Shown here: positions 46,260-57,347 of the stretch, piece by piece
Numbering within the stretch: position 1 is the first letter of the stretch
How the letters are laid out: each line of letters opens with the position of its first letter
Assembly: GCA_964019155.1 (NCBI GenBank)
Contig: OZ025241.1
Span: 27,318,059 to 27,382,058 of the forward strand
Length of the DNA: 64,000 nt
From: Osedax fenrisi
Taxonomy: Eukaryota > Annelida > Polychaeta > Sabellida > Siboglinidae
Direction: 5' to 3'
Notes under the pieces: generated by a model
Database searches by the model: none
What the model was told of the DNA's origin: nothing
Seen by the model: only the letters and a program-made list of their open reading frames with translations
Made by a program: the position numbers and the translations under genes

Positions 46260-47336
46260 TTAAATTTTAATATTTTTATTAATTTTATTTTTTAATTTTT
46301 TATATTTACCAAATATACAAGGACAATTGTTAATTTTGTATTTTGTATATAATTTATTTTTCTTTTTTATTGCATTTTTTAATTTATTATTTAGCCATGG
46401 ATTAAAATTGTGATTCAATTTAATTCTTTTTTTAATAAAAGGACAGTGCTTATTAATACTATTAGTTAATATATCAATAAATGTATTGTATAGTTCACAA
46501 CCATTCTGCTTATTTAAAATGGTATTCCAATGTATTGTACCTAGTTCTAATTTTAGATTATGTAAATTGAATTCATTAATATTTCTTGAATTTGTATATT
46601 GATCCTTTCTTTTAATAAATAGATTATAATTAAAAATACAAAATATTAATGAATGATCACTAATATCTGTATGTATTACACCTTGTATTACATCAGAACA
46701 ATTTGTAAAAATATTGTCTAAACTTGATATTGAATTTTGGGTGATTCTTGTAGGAATATCAATTATATTAGATATACCTAATTGGATCAATATATTTTTA
46801 AACGAGTTAGATAATACAGTATTATTTAATAAATTAATATTATAATCACCACAAATATACATTTCTCTACTTATATATTTATGAAATAAGTTAAACAATA
46901 AATTAATAAAATCATTTCCATTATAATCAGGTGATCTGTAAACAGATGATATAATTTTAAAATCATTAGAATTAATAATTATTTTAATTGATATAATATC
47001 AATATAATCCATTATAGAACAATAAAGGTCTTCAATTATGCAACATTCTATCAGTTTACTAACTAATATAAGTACACCCCCGCCTCTCTTTTTATTGGAT
47101 AATATTCTATTTTTTATAAAAATATTATAATTAGGGAAATATATATCTGGGTAATCTTTATCAGTAAGCCATGTTTCCGTTAATATAATAATATCAGGTT
47201 TATGGGTCAAGTTATCGATAAATATTAATAATTTATTTATATTTTTATTAAAACTTCGTATATTTAATAATATCATTGATAGGCTTGTATCTTTATAATG
47301 TATTTCATTATATTCATCTATATTTAAAAGATTCAT
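46260..47336 (-). CDS. LINE A unit 4, APE endonuclease (ORF2 N-terminal part)
   Basis: 358 codons. LNIRSFNKN, TETWLTD, ICGDYNINLL and ISDHSLI, all catalytic motifs intact, then a basic linker (IKKKNKLYTKYK). The start ATG is 68 bp after the ORF1 stop. It nicks target DNA for element insertion. The frame ends before the RT, so this is a truncated ORF2. Confidence 0.8.
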   Translation of the reverse strand: MNLLNIDEYNEIHYKDTSLSMILLNIRSFNKNINKLLIFIDNLTHKPDIIILTETWLTDKDYPDIYFPNYNIFIKNRILSNKKRGGGVLILVSKLIECCIIEDLYCSIMDYIDIISIKIIINSNDFKIISSVYRSPDYNGNDFINLLFNLFHKYISREMYICGDYNINLLNNTVLSNSFKNILIQLGISNIIDIPTRITQNSISSLDNIFTNCSDVIQGVIHTDISDHSLIFCIFNYNLFIKRKDQYTNSRNINEFNLHNLKLELGTIHWNTILNKQNGCELYNTFIDILTNSINKHCPFIKKRIKLNHNFNPWLNNKLKNAIKKKNKLYTKYKINNCPCIFGKYKKLKNKINKNIKI

Positions 47337-47404
47337 TTATATTTATAATATTTTGTTATTGTATTATAGATTTTTTTATCTGTATTATTATATATTAATT
47401 TAAA

Positions 47405-48106
47405 TTAATTGTTTATAAATTGAACTTTACAAATAGTATCTAATTTACATTTGGCTTTAGCTATTTTAAAACATTCTTTTTTTTGAATAAGTTCTTCTAT
47501 ACTATATTCAATAGATATTCCTACTTTATTAAAAGATGAATTTTTCAATTTATATGCATTTCTGATTAATATTGATTTTGATTCTTCAGAATCAAGTACA
47601 ATTTTCATCGGTCTATTTTTAGATAAATTTGTTATATCATTTTTATTGAATTTACCAATTCTATGGAATTTATTTATTTTTATATTTTTATTTTGATCAG
47701 ATACTATATCTATAATATTTGATATAGATTTAAATTCAGAATTTTCTTTAGAATGTGTTTCATTAAATATCTGTTCTTTTACATTGTATAGAATAATAGT
47801 TTTTTTTATACAATTTATATTATTAGTTTCAGATATATTTTTATTAACTGATTTAATTATTGTATTTTCAATAGTTTTTTCTAAGTTTTTATTTAATATA
47901 ATTGCATATGATTCTGTATCATTACATTTATCATTATTAATATTTACACTATTTATTATAGATTTCAATTCTGTGCTATTATTTTTTAGATCATTTATTA
48001 CTTTCGTATTTTCATCAATTACTGATTTTATATGTTCATCAAATAGTTTTTTAATGTAATTTTTAATTGTCTCAGACAACTCTAAATTAGACATTCTATT
48101 TGCCAT
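47405..48106 (-). CDS. LINE A unit 4, ORF1 (233 codons, intact)
   Basis: Starts MANRMSNLELSETIKNYIKK. The N-terminal half is Asn/Lys-rich and likely helical. Then come KKTIILYNVKEQIF, KFHRIGKFNK, RPMKIVLDSEESKSI and KECFKIAKAK, the layout of LINE ORF1 RNA-binding domains. It is the only uninterrupted ORF1 in the window; units 1 and 5 lack the N-terminal part. Confidence 0.75.
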   Translation of the reverse strand: MANRMSNLELSETIKNYIKKLFDEHIKSVIDENTKVINDLKNNSTELKSIINSVNINNDKCNDTESYAIILNKNLEKTIENTIIKSVNKNISETNNINCIKKTIILYNVKEQIFNETHSKENSEFKSISNIIDIVSDQNKNIKINKFHRIGKFNKNDITNLSKNRPMKIVLDSEESKSILIRNAYKLKNSSFNKVGISIEYSIEELIQKKECFKIAKAKCKLDTICKVQFINN

Positions 48107-48238
48107 ATTTTATTTCGTATTAATTTATAATATATAATGTATTCAATACTTAAATACTTAAATAAGCTAATTAAACAAATATATATATTATTTAATTCTA
48201 CATGATAAATATATAAGTATGTGTAATTAATATATATC

Positions 48239-48286
<48 letters not shown>

Positions 48287-48915
48287 CTGATAATAAATAA
48301 TGTAAATAATATAAACTATTATACAATTTTTACATATAATATATAATGTATTCACTATTAAATAAGCAAATTAAACAAATATAAATATATTTAAATAATA
48401 CATGATAAATATAAAATATGTGTAATTAATATGTATAAAAATACTGATAATAAATTTATGAAATAATATTAACATATAATGTTATATAGAATATAATAAA
48501 TAACTTAGCTGTATTGTTTACGGTTGATTGCGTTTATAAACACGTCCGCTCGCTATGAATGCTAACACATGCATGTAATGTAATGGATATATGTAGTATA
48601 CTACTGATAACATAAGTAAACTAAATATTGCCAATCCACATATACACGGTCGTCTATTAAGCCTATGTAAATTGTAATATTTCACTGTACCAATAAAATT
48701 GGAAAATAAGTATTTAATTATTTCATAAATATTAAAATATATACATTTTTGAACATAACTTTTATTTTAATAAAAATTAACAACAACTACAATATGAAGT
48801 CTATCATAGAATTCAATAAGTTTTCCAGTGATACTAATAAAGAACATTTTTTTTTAAATGTTTAAAAATATTAAAAAAAATTCAAATAATTTCCAAAAAA
48901 CGCAAAAAAAATATT

Positions 48916-49162
48916 CTAAATTTCATTATCTCGAGTGTTTCGAGATAATAAAATTTAGGATTTGATTGTCTCGAGATAGTGAAAAATGGGCATATATGTA
49001 TATGGGCATGTATATATTTATTATATTTTAGTTTCATTATTTGTTTCGAAATATGTTCGCCTGGTTTCATTATTGGTTTCGAAACATTGTCATCTGGTTT
49101 CATTATTGGTTTCGAAACTTCTGAATTCTAAAATTATTGGTATCGAAACAGTTTAGAAACAT
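48916..49162. repeat. Hairpin and 33-bp GTTTCGAAAC repeats, unit 4
   Basis: Arms with one mismatch around GTGTT (48916-48958), tandem units from about 49040. The minus ORF over them (KPIMKPG...) is a repeat artefact. Confidence 0.55.
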
Positions 49163-49196
49163 CACAATTATGACCCGTGAACATCCCTAATATATA

Positions 49197-49238
<42 letters not shown>

Positions 49239-49323
49239 CTAAATTGATTATTATTATTCTCATAAATAGTACTATAGTAAAACTTACTATCTAGATTAAC
49301 TTATTTATTATCACATACAACAG

Positions 49324-49547
49324 GCAGGATCACAATAGAAAACTTCCTTGACTGTTACTGTTCAATGACTGACGGTGCGAGTTTGAGAATTTCCCGCAAT
49401 GACATGCTGGATACCGTAAGGGCTACAGAAGTGAGGGAAGAGGGATATCTCGATGTGGAGGAGTTCTTGAGAGCCTTCAGAATCATCGATACGGAGTTGA
49501 ACAATAGACTAAACCACGCCCCTACTACGCCTGGTCACTCCCACTAG
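49324..49547 (+). CDS. EF-hand-like protein, gene copy 4, exon 2
   Basis: Acceptor ACAACAG|GC, frame G-RITIENFLDCYCS. Ser 76, Asp 96, Arg 105, Ser 125: like copy 1 except residue 105. TAG at the end. Complete with exon 1. Confidence 0.75.
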
Positions 49548-49628
49548 AGTATTGGAAACGCCTACTTGATAGTTTAGAACACCCATAATAATTGATGATG
49601 AAATATAAATTAAATACTTGTAAACACA

Positions 49629-49669
<41 letters not shown>

Positions 49670-49672
49670 GAA

Positions 49673-49709
49673 TTATACCAATATTAATATTGGTATAATA
49701 ATAAATAAA
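49673..49709 (+). terminator. Palindrome plus AATAAA, 3' end of copy 4
   Basis: A 26-bp perfect palindrome (49673-49698) and overlapping AATAAA. Confidence 0.55.
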
Positions 49710-50151
49710 CATTGTAAAATCGTTCATATTAATTTATTTTTTTAATTTATTTATTTCCACTTCAATAGATTAGTATATTTTTATTGATATATCTATTCGT
49801 ATGTTAATATTTTGAATCACATAATGTATTGTATATTTTGCTTATTTTTATATATTTTGTACTGTAACTAAACATCTCGCTATATTATTTATTTACTTTA
49901 TATCCTAATTTCTCTATTTCAATAACGTATATCATCGTTACCTTAAGAGGTTGCTACTACCTACTGCTTAGCCTGTGCATTCAACTCTGTATTACTTAAT
50001 GTCTAGACCTGTTGTCACATACATCTATCCGTATAACATACAGTTCATGTACGAATGCGTTCCATTCAAGCGGTACTTATTTGTTATCGTATAATGTTTA
50101 AATTTCACGTTCCTTCATCACATAAGTTGGTTACTAAATGAGACATATGCA

Positions 50152-50438
50152 TAGGGGCATCACATGGTGATTAAAAGTGGGGGGGATATCTTAGACTCAT
50201 ATATTATTACCATATACTTTGCTAAGAAGATATATCTATAATATCACTTGTAGAGGGCTTACTATGATTATCTTGTAATGGGTTGCACAATACAAATCAA
50301 TGTTGGATATAATTATACTACAAAGACTATACACAGAAGAAATATAATATGTATAAAGAATACAATAATTTGTAGATCTTAAAAGTGCGGAGGGTGTACC
50401 ATGGTATATCCCCCACCCCTCCTTTTATGACGCTCATA
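50152..50438. mobile_element. hAT-like MITE, diverged, unit 4
   Basis: Left end TAGGGGCATCA, right end TGACGCTCATA. The interior is rearranged (extra 'tcacttgtagagggc') and the 64-codon ORF of the other copies is gone. Target copies CATATGCA and CCTATGCA. Confidence 0.65.
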
Positions 50439-51548
50439 CCTATGCATATTACAATATCTAATATACTATTATGTAAGGTAGAGGTAAAGGTAAAAGAGAA
50501 ATATTACACAATGCGATACTTTGGTTAATAACGATCTGCTAGATCCGACGCTTCGAAGACTTTAGGAGCTACTGATCACTGCGTATAATGAGGTCATAGC
50601 TATATTACCGACTCGCTCCAGGGTGTCCTAACACGGTCAAGTGACTATGCTATTATATTGGAATACTATATTATCATTGATGATAATTAATTTATAGTAT
50701 AATATTATACTAAAGTATATATTTTCTAAAATTTATTAATTAATTATGCGTTACTAATGTATTTACTGAATTAATAAAGTAGATATATTAAACAATATCT
50801 GAATATCTAAATATCTTAAAATTAATTTATTTTTTTTACTTTTTATAATTATAATATATTTGTATAATTGGTAATAAATAGATTTGGATAATTTTTAAGC
50901 TTTACTCTTCATATTTAAGCTCCACCAAATACCTATACTATTACTTGATTGCACAATTTACTCAATTATTTAACAGAAAATGCCTTAATTATAATGCTTT
51001 TGTTTTGAATATTCAAAGTATATATAATATATATCGAATATTTAAAACTATATATTAACCAAGTATAATGTTATATTTTATATTTTATGTTTTTATATTT
51101 AATTTTGTATTAGTTAATGATTTAATGATATATTTTATTAATATTAGTTAATGATTTAATGATATATTTTATTAATATTGATTAATTAAACAAATATATT
51201 TGTAATGATGAATAATACAATAATTAATGATAATTAATAAATAAAATAAACATGACTTGTAAATTAATAACCATAAGTTTTTAATTTTATCTTATTTTCA
51301 TGCATATTTTTATAATATTCAAATTCGATACATATAAAATAAATTCATATTTTGATATCAACATAAATAAAATACAACATAATTTATTTAAAATAATCTA
51401 TATTATCTAACTAAATAGTTATAATATTTAAATTAACTAAATATTGGTTATATTATATTGTCTATAGTTAATTATTACATATAATACATCGAGTGTAATA
51501 TTACATATGCTGGTGCATCATTAGCATGCTAACGATGTTCTTACCTAA

Positions 51549-51732
51549 AGGGAGTATCCCACTACTTTTCTATCAAGTTGTAATGGGATACCTTTTAAAT
51601 TTATTATATTTCAGGCAAGGTGCCGGAAAGTAAGGTGGTATCCGACTAAAATTGTAGTTAACTTGATAGAAAATCGTTTTAAAGTTACTATATTTCCGGC
51701 AAGTTGCCGGAAATACTTGTAGAGGAGACCCC
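51549..51732. mobile_element. Fold-back MITE, deleted form, unit 4
   Basis: As in unit 1, with the TTCCGGCAAGTTGCCGGAAA palindrome intact. Confidence 0.55.
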
Positions 51733-51801
51733 ATTATAATGGTGTCTATAAAAGAGGAATCATATAGTAATTATTATAAGAATTCCATATACAGACGAAC
51801 A

Positions 51802-52002
51802 CTAGATGTTCCACATGTGTAAGGAAGTTAATAAAGTATTCACATTCTTATGTAATATTATGTAACTTAAGTCACAAGAGGTCATCACGTGGTCTACATC
51901 GAAGTGAATGGTTGTTAGGTGAATATTCTCAGTATACTGACCAATAGGCGTTGAAGTAATGAACACGTGACATTCTCTACTAACTTCTACACGTAATAAC
52001 AT
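51802..52002 (-). CDS. Conserved small minus-strand ORF of unknown function, unit 4
   Basis: 66 codons, differing from the unit 1 copy at two positions (V to I, A to T), open to the same stop. Unknown. Confidence 0.3.
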   Translation of the reverse strand: MLLRVEVSRECHVFITSTPIGQYTENIHLTTIHFDVDHVMTSCDLSYIILHKNVNTLLTSLHMWNI

Positions 52003-53159
52003 ATCTCTTGCGAATATTAATGCCGGAGATCATAGCTAGACTATTGTTCATGAAATCGTAGTTTAAATGTAGCTATAACATAGAAGAAAGGCTTATCATA
52101 ACTTAAAATAACTTTTATTAACAGAATTGCAATTATTTTGTTATGTGTTTATACACAAATGCATCTATGTAGTTATTTCTTGAATTAATAAATATATTTA
52201 TATATATTACGAGGTATTTATTTAATAATGTTTTAAACCGATAGAATAAAAACTTGATGATAATGTTTACAATTAGTTATGTTATTATAATATTATAATA
52301 TTACCTATAGGTACACAAACAATCTACCTAAATGTATATCAAATCATGAAACTTACTGGCGAATACAAGATGATGATTTAAACTAAACTATTTAAACTAA
52401 ACACATATTATTTTAATAATTGTATCTATATTACTTTTAATTATAATACAACGCATTTTAGAAGTTTATATTTCTACATTTTGTTTTATACAATTTATAA
52501 TGTTGGGAAGATTCCACAGTTTGAACTGTTTGATAAATATTTATAAAATATGAAGAGTTTAAAATAATAGCACGATGATGTATATATTTTGCAATATATA
52601 ACTATATGTATTAGTACAATTATAATTTGTCTATAACAAAATCTGTTTTTAGTGAATACAATAATATTATTTTTAATTTCATGTTTCATTATCTACTTTT
52701 CGAGTAAATATGTATATAGTTTTATAAATTATATTTGTATAATTCAAAATAATTAGTAATTTTTAAATTTATCTCGTTATTTTGGATATTGTTAGTATAA
52801 TCATTTATTTCCCAGTATTTTATATTTAAACATTGTAAAGGTTTCTCTCCTCATAAGGTAAGATATATTGTTCTTTATAAATATGTCGCATTGAATTTGA
52901 TTAATACAAATTAATTTGTATTTGATATAATAATATAATTATGCTGATAGGGTTTACATTTAATTGAGTTAATTATTTAATGAGAGAGGTTGAACAGTAG
53001 TAAAGTATAGAATAAATATATGCATTTGAAAATAAGTAATCATTTTAAATTATTTGATAAGAAAATATATATCACTCCCAAATCCACGCAACGTAATTAA
53101 TAACTATCCGATGCTTATATGGCGCGGTTTCTATATAACAAATGTAAATTCTCTAATAA

Positions 53160-53945
53160 ATGATATGCACAAATAATATAATTTGCATTATTACAACAGT
53201 AACGATAATAACAATCATGGTATCAAATGAGGCAACAAAGAAGGCAATTAAACTGCAAACAAGTGCTACTAACATAGGTATATGTAACGTCCGTACATTT
53301 AGAGGAGTCGAGCCTATTCATGAACTAACGAGGGAGCTACATTTCTATATTGGACATTAAACCTACAACTAGAACCTATCAGGGAGAAGATTTCAATAAT
53401 GATCATGATTTAGTCGTGTGAAATATGAAGTTAAAGCTACGAACGCAGAAAAAGATATACTCAAATTATTAATATAATAAATTTGACAGCTCAACATATC
53501 TTGGGTAAGTACAGATCTAAGATATAGCCAGGGATTATAATCCAGAATTCTGTATACAGACGATATTTTTAATAAGTACGACAAAAGAAGAAGCTATAAG
53601 ATAACTAAATATCTGAGTAAAGAACAAACTGAATAATACATACATAAATATGATATGAGACGTAGATATTTGAAAGCAGCAAAAAATGAATGGCTAAATT
53701 CTCGGGGCAAAAAATTGATTATAATTTGAAAGGGGAATACTTAGCAAAAGATAATTAAATACGATAAAGTCAATCACTAATTCGAAAACTAGAAAAAAGA
53801 CAATCATCGATGTTAAAAATAGTAAACCACTTTATGATGATAATTCCAGAATAGAAAGATTGAAAGAGTATTCCAAATATCTCTATAACTGTACAATTAA
53901 TCCTCAATGCGAAATATTTCTAAACGACAATCATCGGTCTACTTA
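53160..53945 (+). pseudogene. RTE-type LINE remnant E, unit 4
   Basis: 'NIGICNVRTFRGVEPIHELT', NDHDLV, AAKNEWLNSRG and the VKNSKPL linker are visible in changing frames. No MITE insertion here. Confidence 0.62.
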
Positions 53946-54054
53946 TAAATATATTCAATAATGTATGTTATCGTTAGAAAATATTTCAATTGAATACGTT
54001 TGATTATATATTTGTTATGATCAATTAATTAATAAATGTATGTGTTTTTAAAAT

Positions 54055-54109
54055 ATCATAATAAATAAATAATAAATTATGCAATTTTAAATTATTTATT
54101 TATTATGAT
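54055..54109. promoter_or_regulatory. Inverted repeat 97 bp upstream of exon 1, copy 5
   Basis: Perfect arms, 97 bp before the ATG at 54206. Confidence 0.5.
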
Positions 54110-54205
54110 TTATAAATTTTAAATTCGAAAATTATATATCACGATACATTGTTATTTATATTTATTCTACTAAAAACGCACATTTATTGCATAATATATA
54201 TTAAT

Positions 54206-54362
54206 ATGAATGTCATTAATTTCTCCGAGATTAAATTTTATGAGAGAAATAACCTAAATAGAACTGTAATAATATTAAATGGGGAAATTGTTGACTATAT
54301 CGTTAATAGAAATACAGGTCGTTTGAAGTATATCTTCAAAGACATAGACGTTAACAATGCAG
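54206..54362 (+). CDS. EF-hand-like protein, gene copy 5, exon 1 (exon 2 outside window)
   Basis: 157 bp, ends AAT GCA G|GTTTGT like copy 1. Residue 28 is Ile (GGG GAA ATT), unique. An in-frame ATG at 54149 arises from one substitution in the flank and is not shared by the other copies, so the conserved ATG is preferred. By comparison with unit 1, exon 2 should lie roughly 1 kb beyond the right edge. Confidence 0.7.
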
Positions 54363-54416
54363 GTTTGTTATTTATATATTAAATTAGTAGTAATTATATT
54401 GACTAAATATACACTA

Positions 54417-54448
<32 letters not shown>

Positions 54449-54663
54449 GGCTACATATCAGTTATATATGGCATATGATGATGAAGGAAGTCATATCATA
54501 ATTTAATTTATGTTTAAGTCACTCATATATGTATACACTATATAACCTACATCAACTCCATCTGGGTTAATAGGGGTTGATAAGGGTTAATAGGGATTAA
54601 TAGAGAACACAATCAGAACTTCGTGCGTTTTTTAAGGGGTAGAAAAAGTCAATTGAATTTATA

Positions 54664-54707
<44 letters not shown>

Positions 54708-54956
54708 TACATACTTTATCTTAATGTATAATTATTATATTATAATATTTTGTTATAAGAGTACAAAAATGCCATTTATCGGTGAATTCCCAAACATCGT
54801 GATTTTTCAAAACATCCGATATATGGCGATACCGTATTGATTGAACCCGTTATTCTAACATCCGATAAACAATTAGTTAATATACAATGCTATTCAATAC
54901 TAGATCTAATAAATATAATTTATGTATTTTGTATTAAGATTCTAAATAGATAGGAA

Positions 54957-55013
54957 CACGTGATACAACACGTGACACGTGATACAACACATGACACGTG
55001 ATACAACACGTGA
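54957..55013. promoter_or_regulatory. CACGTG cluster, expanded to three units, intron of copy 5
   Basis: Three tandem CACGTGATACAACACGTGA-type units giving five CACGTG and one CACATG, against two units in units 1-4. Confidence 0.5.
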
Positions 55014-55456
55014 CTACCATATTAATCAATCGATAATGTAAACTTATTAATTATAATGAATAATTATTCATTTAGTAAATTAAATATATCTTATTAATTT
55101 ATAATTATTTATAATTGTGTATATACTATTTGTTGGAGGATTAATAGACACCGAGATATATCGCTCCTATAGGTTCATACGATAGGTTCGTAATCGATAC
55201 CTACATCAACCCACGAAGCTCGGATAGCCCATTCATATAGTTTGCCATACCTATACACTAAACGGATAACCTAAACATAAGAGTATGCACACCTTACTTG
55301 TGTATCTGCTGATGTGTATGATGTCGTATTATTAGATGCGATGGAACGATGGTGTGTATGTATACATACAAAATCGTTCTAGCGCATATATACGTATATA
55401 TACCCCTATAGGGGTATATATACGACCAACCAATAAAAATATATTTTGTGGTAAAA

Positions 55457-55474
55457 GGGGGGGGGGGGGGGGGG
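55457..55474 (+). repeat. Homopolymer of 18 G
   Basis: Eighteen consecutive G at the deletion junction shared with unit 1, followed by AACCAAATAAATAC. Confidence 0.85.
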
Positions 55475-55861
55475 AACCAAATAAATACAAATTGGATTAT
55501 TTTACTGAATATTTATTTATATTTATATAATTAAATTTTGTATAACTATAGTTTATAACTAACGTATACGTCGATATAAACCAGTTTTATTTGATAAATG
55601 CTAGAATACATTGTATAGTGTACAATGTATACTATCATTATATAATATATTATTTATATAATCATATTATATTGTATATTGTTTATAATACTTAAATAAT
55701 AAATTGTGGATTAATCATTAAGTAATTAACATTCATTAAAAACTATACAGAGTTAAAAGTTAATAACTATAATGTTTATTTATTGAATCACACATATAAT
55801 AATAACGGATACAAATGGACCCCTCAAGAAGTCATAGACTTCTACGTGTTATAAATAACTG

Positions 55862-56032
55862 TGAGGAGCCCCGGACAATACAAAACAAATAGTAACATTT
55901 TTTTTTCTTGTGTTTTGATTTATCGTGTATTAAATTCTTGATAAACACAAGAGAAAAACAAGAACTGCCTGGAGTTGATCCCGGGACATCTGGCTTACTA
56001 GCTTTTGGTTGTCCCACTGAGCCAACGACCCC
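55862..56032 (-). repeat. SINE-2, decayed B box (unit 5)
   Basis: As unit 4. Confidence 0.6.
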
Positions 56033-57347
56033 AGACTAGACATAGTTATAACATTATTTTTAATTCAAATTAATTACAAATTAATACAAATTAATTTAAT
56101 ATATATTTTAATATGTAGTCTAATTATCATATACAATTCAAATATGTGATAAATATTGAAAATATTATTATATATATTAGTGATTTAAGGGTTAACCCGG
56201 ACTCGGTTTCGGGTTCCAATTCCGGATTTAAAAAAAATGTAATGAGTTCGGGTTTTAAAAAATGGTCCTAGATCGGTTATGGGTTTTAGTAAATAAATGT
56301 CGGGTATTTGTGTAAAATAAAAATAATATTTAAAAATTTATATAAATATAATTAATAGATAATACATTACTATAATGAATGAATGAATGAAATCAGTTTA
56401 TAGACATACGACATACTATGTATATCATACGTATATGGAGGATCAGTGAAAGCCTAGGCTTTATTTGTTCGATACCTCCAATATGTTCATGTACATATTA
56501 CAATATTAGTAAAATTAATAATATAATAATAATGATTCATGTGTTAGCATTCTTTGTAATAAAATAGAAGATACATATATATATATATAAATTAATAAAA
56601 ATAATACAAATACAATAATAAAATACAATAATAAAACACTGTTCATGAACATAAGTTATCATCATATTTCAATCCATTACATTAAAGTAAATAATAAAAT
56701 AAGATAATAAAATAATTGTATAATATTAAAATGTACTAAAATATATACTAGTAAAATATGTAAATTTACAATATTGAGAACTTGTTAATACAAATAGTAA
56801 ATTATTATAAATATGTGTAAAATAAAAATATCTAAAAGTATGTTATAAAATTAAAACTACTAAACAAAAATTAATCATCTTTCAATAAGACGTGCAATGG
56901 CGCCACATTCCTGTCAAATTACAGATGACTAATAATACCAATAATAATTTAAAAAAATATTTAAAACAATAAACGAAACAAGATGTAAAACAAATATAAA
57001 TATTAAAAAAAAATAAATATTAAAATATATAAAATATATATAAAAAAAAAAAAAAAAAACTAATATTTACTTATAAATGAATATTTTAATGTTTTTTTAG
57101 AATAAATATATTATTAATATTCTTTGTTCGTAAAAGATTATTAAACATTAATTCATTATATAACTTTGGTCATTTAAAAAATATTGTATTTTTTAATTTA
57201 TTTGATTTCATAAGTGGTAGAATAAATTTATTTTTAAGTTTATTTAACTTGAAATATGAGTTATAATCTAATTTATATTTATTATTTAAGAAATTATAGA
57301 TTAGTAATGTGTTTCTATATATAATTAGATCTTCAAATTTTAAAATA

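Larger units (their letters stand above)
43760..48667 (-). mobile_element. LINE A (CR1/L2-like), unit 4, most complete copy
   Basis: Complete ORF1, complete endonuclease, RT with two frameshifts, (TGAA)n at the 3' side (about 43761-43776). The 5' region (48107-48667) is AT-rich and includes 'ataatatataatgtattcact' twice (about 48128 and 48337), the repeat that probably mediated the ORF1 deletion in units 1 and 5. Confidence 0.83.
41558..49323 (+). other. Intron of gene copy 4 (7766 bp)
   Basis: No SINE-1. It has a 10-bp tandem repeat TTAATAGGGG (three copies, about 41787-41815), the CACGTG cluster, the undeleted G-rich segment (about 42530-42760), SINE-2, LINE A with complete ORF1 and the hairpin block. 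The other AT-rich parts show no gene. Confidence 0.65.
49548..54205. other. Spacer between gene copies 4 and 5
   Basis: Palindrome/AATAAA (49673-49709), GC islands (49945-50095; 50510-50650), a diverged hAT-like MITE, the 34-bp duplication, fold-back MITE, small minus ORF, AT-rich 52010-53150 with no gene seen, remnant E and the 5' flank with hairpin 54055-54109. Confidence 0.6.

Noticed and set aside
54149..54205. Upstream in-frame start extending exon 1 of copy 5 by 19 residues
   Set aside because: The ATG results from a substitution absent in the other four copies; the added residues are AT-rich flank.
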